Shown here: piece by piece, positions 60,372 to 64,000 of the stretch
How positions within the stretch are numbered: the stretch's first letter is position 1
Layout of the letters: each line of letters starts with the position of its first letter
Assembly (NCBI RefSeq): GCF_004365355.1
Contig: NZ_SODP01000002.1
Coordinates: forward strand, 1,173,838 to 1,237,837
Source: Kribbella pratensis
GTDB taxonomy: Bacteria; Actinomycetota; Actinomycetes; Propionibacteriales; Kribbellaceae
Length of the DNA: 64,000 nt
Reading direction: 5' to 3'
The notes under the pieces: model-generated
The model's input: only the letters and a program-made list of their open reading frames with translations
Databases searched by the model: none
What the model was told of the DNA's origin: nothing
Position numbers and translations under genes: made by a program

Positions 60372-61077
60372 CCGCCCCGGAACAGTGATCCGCTACGGGC
60401 ATTTCGGCCGCCCGGTGCTGGTCTTCCCGAGCGAGCAGGGCCGGGCCTGGGACTACGAGAACAACGGCATGGTCGACGCCGTCTCGGACCTGATCGAGGC
60501 CGGGCGGGTGAAGCTGTACTGCGTCGACTCCTACGACCACGTCAGCTGGTCCGACCGGAGTATCCAGCTCGAGGACCGGGCCCGCCGGCACGAGCTGTAC
60601 GAGTCCTGGATCGTGAACCAGGTCGTCCCGGCGATCGCGGCCGACTCGCCCGGGGTCAGCGACATCATCACGACCGGCTGCAGCCTGGGTGCTTTTCACG
60701 CGTTGAACTTCGCGTTCAAGCGGGCCGACCTGTTCCCGGTCGCAATCTGTCAGAGCGGGAACTACGACGCGAGCAGTTGGCACGCGTGGGGCCAGCGCGG
60801 CGACGCGACGTACTTCAACAATCCGGTCGACTACCTGCCCAACCTGTCGGGTGAACATCTCGACTGGTTGCGCCGCCGGCTGTTCATCCTGCTCACGGTA
60901 GGTCAGGGTGACTGGGAGACGAACCCGACAGGCTCGTTGCCGTCGGCTCGTGCGACCGACGCGCTGTTGACCGAGAAGGGCATCCCGCATGAGCTCGATC
61001 TGTGGGGGTACGACGTAGCACACGACTGGCCGTGGTGGCGTCAGCAGCTCGCCCATCATCTGCCCCGATTCTGCTGA
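60331..61077 (+). CDS. Esterase family protein (esterase D-like)
   Basis: 248-residue alpha/beta hydrolase: GRPVLVFPSEQGRAWDYENN, KLYCVDSYDHVSWSDRS, nucleophile Ser in TTGCSLGAFHALNFAFKR, His in YDVAHDWPWWRQQL. Related to the first esterase, but without the N-terminal beta domain. GTG 60322 is an alternative start. Confidence 0.85.
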   Translation: MEREQAELEAPGLDRPGTVIRYGHFGRPVLVFPSEQGRAWDYENNGMVDAVSDLIEAGRVKLYCVDSYDHVSWSDRSIQLEDRARRHELYESWIVNQVVPAIAADSPGVSDIITTGCSLGAFHALNFAFKRADLFPVAICQSGNYDASSWHAWGQRGDATYFNNPVDYLPNLSGEHLDWLRRRLFILLTVGQGDWETNPTGSLPSARATDALLTEKGIPHELDLWGYDVAHDWPWWRQQLAHHLPRFC

Positions 61078-61128
61078 GGATGACCCCCTCCTTCTTTCCT
61101 TCCCTTTCCCCGATCTGTAGGAGATCTT

Positions 61129-62364
61129 GTGTCTGACCGTTCGCGTCATCTGATCGGATTGTTGCTGGGGGCGGAGGAGGACTGGCCGCAGGCGTTCGAG
61201 GCGTTGCTGCAGCGGGTCGGGCCGGTCACGCTCGACGGGCACGAGCACGAGTTCGGGTCCCGGCGGCTGACCATCGAGCCGTTCGACCTCAACGATCCGG
61301 TCCGGGTCGGGCTGGTGATCGACCGGCTCGCGTACTGGTACTACCACCCGCGCGAGTGGCTGAAGAAGGCCGCGCTGATGAACGGCACGTACCTGCTGAA
61401 CTCCCCGTTCACGTTCCAGTCGATGGAGAAACACTCGGCGTACTGCGCGATGCTCCGGCTCGGGCTGAAGATCCCGCGGACCGTGCTGGTGCCGTACAAG
61501 AACCCGGTCGACAACGTGCGCTGGGCGTACACGTCGGCGAAGTACAACCGGCCGTTCGACCTGGACGCGATCGCCGACGACCTCGGCTACCCGCTGTACA
61601 TGAAGCCGTTCGACGGCGGTGGATGGCGCGGGGTGTCGCGGATCAACAACCGTGACGATCTGCACCGCGCGTACGACGCGTCGGACGAGATGCTGATGCA
61701 CCTGCAGGCCACGGTCGAGTACGACAAGTTCGCCCGCGCGCTGTCGATCGGCGCGGAGACGATGGTGATGGACTTCCGCCCGGACGAGCCGATGCACAAC
61801 CGGTACGCCGTCTCGCACGACTTCCTGTCGCCGTCGGCCGGACACCAGGCGGTCGCGATCAGCCGGATCGTGAACGCGTTCTTCGGCTGGGAGTTCAACT
61901 CCTGCGAGATGCTGGTCAAGGGCGACTCGGTCCACCCGATCGACTACGCCAACGCCTGCCCGGACGTCGCGGTCACCTCGCTGCACTACTACTTCCCGTG
62001 GGCGATCAGCGCGCTGGTCAAGTGGTCGGTCTTCTCGCTCGCCACCGGCCGTCGCAGCAAGGTCGACCTCCACACCGAGCGGTACTTCGAGATCGCCGAT
62101 GACCCGTCGCTGGACTACGACGCGAAGGTGGACGCCTATCTGGCCCTCGCGGACGAGTACTTCGAAACCCCGAAGTACCACGAATGGTGTGCGGCTCATC
62201 TGGGCGACTTCGACCTCCGCGTCCGCGACTGGGTCGCCGGCCCCGACTTCGACCGTCTGCTGCGCGAGACGGTCGTCGCGACGTACCCGGAGCACGAGCA
62301 GGAGAAGTTCCACGCCCACTTCAAGGGCCTGACCGACCTCTGGCTGGCGGATCAGGCAGGCTAG
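61129..62364 (+). CDS. ATP-grasp family protein
   Basis: 411-residue protein of the carboxylate-amine/thiol ligase fold. Visible ATP-grasp landmarks are PRTVLVPYKNP, LGYPLYMKPFDGGGWRGVSR (Lys and Gly-rich loop, residues about 160-180) and a late metal-site region, EMLVKGDSVHPIDYANACPD. It probably joins a carboxylate to an amine or thiol with ATP. GTG start with GTAGGAG. Embedded between two esterases and an amidohydrolase. Confidence 0.82.
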   Translation: MSDRSRHLIGLLLGAEEDWPQAFEALLQRVGPVTLDGHEHEFGSRRLTIEPFDLNDPVRVGLVIDRLAYWYYHPREWLKKAALMNGTYLLNSPFTFQSMEKHSAYCAMLRLGLKIPRTVLVPYKNPVDNVRWAYTSAKYNRPFDLDAIADDLGYPLYMKPFDGGGWRGVSRINNRDDLHRAYDASDEMLMHLQATVEYDKFARALSIGAETMVMDFRPDEPMHNRYAVSHDFLSPSAGHQAVAISRIVNAFFGWEFNSCEMLVKGDSVHPIDYANACPDVAVTSLHYYFPWAISALVKWSVFSLATGRRSKVDLHTERYFEIADDPSLDYDAKVDAYLALADEYFETPKYHEWCAAHLGDFDLRVRDWVAGPDFDRLLRETVVATYPEHEQEKFHAHFKGLTDLWLADQAG

Positions 62365-62369
62365 AGGGC

Positions 62370-63254
62370 GTGCGTGACGCGGAGGTACCGGACTGGTGGC
62401 GGCGGCTCGGGTTGGATGGGCTGGTGGATGTGCATGTGCATTTCCTGCCGGACCGGGTGATGAATGCGGTCTGGGCGTACTTCGACCAGGCCGGTGAGCA
62501 CTACGGGACCGAGTGGCCGATCACGTACCGGACCTCGGTCGAGGAACGGTTGAAGACCCTCTCCGAGCTGGGCGTGCAGGCGTTCCCCGCGCTGGTCTAT
62601 CCGCACAAGCCCGGGATGGCGGAGTCGCTCAACTCCTGGGCCCGGGACTTCGCATCGCGCACTCCCGGGTGCGTGCCGAGCGGGACGTTCTTCGACGAGC
62701 CCTCAGCGGCCGGCTATGTCCACGAGGCGCTGGAGCTCGGCACGCGCATCTTCAAGGTCCACGTGCAGGTCGGCGACTACGATCCGCGGTCGGGTGAGCT
62801 CGACGATGTGTGGGGACAGCTCGCCGAGGCCGGCACTCCAGTGGTCGTGCACTGCGGCTCCGGCCCGATCCCCGGCCGGCACACGGGTCCGGGGCCGATG
62901 GGCGAGGTGTTGCGCAGACACCCTCGGCTCACCGCGATCATCGCCCACCTCGGCATGCCGGAGTACGCCGAGCATCTCGCGCTCACGTCGTACCCGAATG
63001 TGCATCTGGACACGACTATGGCGCTGACCCCATTCACCGAGGCGATGATGCCGTTCCCCCGCGAGCTGGTCCCACGGCTGGCCGACCTGCAGGACCGAAT
63101 CGTGCTCGGTACCGACTTCCCCAACATCCCCTACGAGTACGCCGTCCAGCTGGCCTCACTCGACGCGCTCGAACTAGGCGACGACTGGCTGCGCTCGGTG
63201 TGTCGGCACAACGGCGCCCGCCTACTCGGCCTTGCAGGAGCCGCCGAGGGGTGA
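62370..63254 (+). CDS. Amidohydrolase 2 family metal-dependent hydrolase
   Basis: 294-residue TIM-barrel enzyme. Metal ligands appear in order: VDVHVHFLP (HxH), VVVHCGSG, IIAHLGMPEY, LGTDFPNIPYE (Asp). The GTG start is five bases after the ATP-grasp stop. Hydrolyses or decarboxylates a cyclic or carboxyl substrate; unknown. Its 3' end overlaps the convergent cation efflux gene by 33 bp. Confidence 0.87.
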   Translation: MRDAEVPDWWRRLGLDGLVDVHVHFLPDRVMNAVWAYFDQAGEHYGTEWPITYRTSVEERLKTLSELGVQAFPALVYPHKPGMAESLNSWARDFASRTPGCVPSGTFFDEPSAAGYVHEALELGTRIFKVHVQVGDYDPRSGELDDVWGQLAEAGTPVVVHCGSGPIPGRHTGPGPMGEVLRRHPRLTAIIAHLGMPEYAEHLALTSYPNVHLDTTMALTPFTEAMMPFPRELVPRLADLQDRIVLGTDFPNIPYEYAVQLASLDALELGDDWLRSVCRHNGARLLGLAGAAEG

Positions 63255-63896
63255 GCAGCAGCCCTCACCTCGCCAGGCCTCGACGCCCTCGCGGACTGCC
63301 ACAGCGGCGATGATCAGGCCGGCGATCGGATCTGCCCAGGACCAGCCGAGGGTTGCGTTCAGCACCAGGCCGACCAGGAGCACCGCGGACAGATAGGTGC
63401 AGAGCAGCGTCTGCGCCGAGTCCGCAACAACCGCGTTCGAGCCCAGCGCTTTGCCTGTGCGTCGTTGAGCCCAGGACAGGAACGGCATCACGATCAAGGA
63501 CGCGATCGCCAGACCGATGCCGACCGGAGACGTGTCCGGATCGGCTCCGGTGATCAGGCTGCGCGCCGACTCGAAACCGACGTACGCGGCGAGGACGAAG
63601 AAGGAGAAGGCGAGCAGACGAAGGGCTCGGCGTTCGCGGGACTCCGGGAGCGGGTGGCGGAACTGCCAGAGGATGATCAGGCCGCTCGAAACCTCGACGA
63701 CCGAGTCCAGCCCGAATCCGACTAGGGCCACCGAGCCGGCGACGATCCCGGACGAGACTGCGACGACGGCCTCGATCACGTTGTAGGTGACGGAGGCCCC
63801 GGCCAGCAGTTGGGCGCGGCGACCGAGGCGGCGACGCTCGGCAGGGTCGACGACCCAGGCCGAGCCCGCGGAGCCGAGCTGCAGCGGTTCAGCCAT
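63222..63896 (-). CDS. Cation diffusion facilitator-like transporter
   Basis: 224-residue membrane protein with six hydrophobic helices. GSVALVGFGLDSVVEVSSGL and SNAVVADSAQTLLCTYLSA are CDF core motifs with metal-site Asp residues. The C-terminus is short, EGCCSPLGGSCKAE, with three Cys. Probably exports Zn2+, Cd2+ or Co2+. Overlaps the ArsR sensor gene by 8 bp, so co-regulated with it. Confidence 0.85.
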   Translation of the reverse strand: MAEPLQLGSAGSAWVVDPAERRRLGRRAQLLAGASVTYNVIEAVVAVSSGIVAGSVALVGFGLDSVVEVSSGLIILWQFRHPLPESRERRALRLLAFSFFVLAAYVGFESARSLITGADPDTSPVGIGLAIASLIVMPFLSWAQRRTGKALGSNAVVADSAQTLLCTYLSAVLLVGLVLNATLGWSWADPIAGLIIAAVAVREGVEAWRGEGCCSPLGGSCKAE

Positions 63897-64000
63897 GATT
63901 CAGCCCGTAGTTCGGGCAGAGGGCGACGGCGTCGCCGGTGAGGCCGAGGAGGCGCTCGGCCGCAGCGAGCAGGTCCATCGTCGCCTCGGGGTGCGACAGG
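63889..64000 (-). CDS. ArsR/CmtR-type metal sensor (partial, C-terminus)
   Basis: Last 36 codons only; the gene continues past 64000. Ends LLAAAERLLGLTGDAVALCPNYGLNHG, resembling the C-terminal ALCPxYG Cys motif of CmtR-like Cd/Pb sensors. Regulates the adjacent efflux gene by inference. Confidence 0.75.
   Translation of the reverse strand, partial: LSHPEATMDLLAAAERLLGLTGDAVALCPNYGLNHG

Noticed and set aside
60262..62319. A 685-codon antisense frame over the esterase/ATP-grasp genes
   Set aside because: Arg/Val/Asp-rich shadow without any recognisable domain.
1..64000. tRNA, rRNA, riboswitch, prophage or IS elements
   Set aside because: None recognised; no transposase, integrase or phage genes and no aptamer-like conserved blocks found by eye.

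Overview
The window is high-GC DNA with dense ATGA/GTGA-type gene overlaps, many GTG/TTG starts and leaderless promoters, several two-component systems, a SigB/SigF-type sigma factor, bacterial Ku, a VapBC45-like toxin-antitoxin pair, and TAXI-TRAP and GH38 genes. This points to a soil actinomycete. A Kribbella-like member of the Propionibacteriales is my best guess; it is an inference from gene content, not a measured placement. No rRNA, tRNA, IS element, prophage or CRISPR array was seen.

Layout. 0-10.5 kb: DUF202 membrane protein (cut), GH3 lipoprotein, MarR, EamA exporter with divergent TetR, the internally deleted remnant of an ion channel, thioesterase, YtpQ-like protein, flavin reductase, a kinase-fold phosphotransferase carrying a tandem-repeat insert, VapBC45-like pair, aldo/keto reductase, hemerythrin-like protein. 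10.5-17 kb: TAXI-TRAP transporter operon, divergent OmpR-type two-component system and a second TAXI protein, probably one regulated uptake unit. 17-26.7 kb: alpha-mannosidase, cytochrome P450, DUF5709, FUSC membrane protein, OsmC, phospholipase-C-like secreted protein, TetR. 26.7-34.3 kb: DUF5107/TPR protein, FAD dehydrogenase and esterase pair, RIO kinase, NIPSNAP protein, sigma factor. 34.3-40.2 kb: coiled-coil protein, Ku, fused alpha-beta 2-oxoacid dehydrogenase E1, DUF1992 and membrane proteins.

40.2-49.8 kb is the amino-acid-metabolism-like accessory part: aldehyde dehydrogenase, DAO-type FAD oxidase and ornithine-cyclodeaminase-family protein in one direction; an ArsR-SRPBCC-SDR operon; then a second ornithine-cyclodeaminase-family protein coupled to an aromatic-amino-acid-lyase-like protein that lacks the canonical MIO-forming Ala-Ser-Gly. 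This stretch is rich in short tandem repeats, both intergenic and as in-frame inserts. 49.8-59.3 kb: YqeB-like and thioredoxin-like pair, an orphan GyrA-like mini-protein, M15 peptidase, a 164-bp fold-back element, a NarL-type two-component system, WYL regulator with divergent epoxide hydrolase, and an AlkZ-like winged-helix protein. 59.3-63.3 kb: a tight four-gene operon of two esterases, an ATP-grasp protein and an amidohydrolase. The window ends in a cation efflux gene coupled to an ArsR metal sensor.

The observations most worth following are the MIO-less lyase with its ornithine-cyclodeaminase partner, the esterase/ATP-grasp/amidohydrolase operon, the ribosome-binding-site-plus-ATG minisatellite in front of the DAO oxidase, the fold-back leader before the NarL-type kinase, and low-complexity repeat expansions inside three separate enzyme folds.
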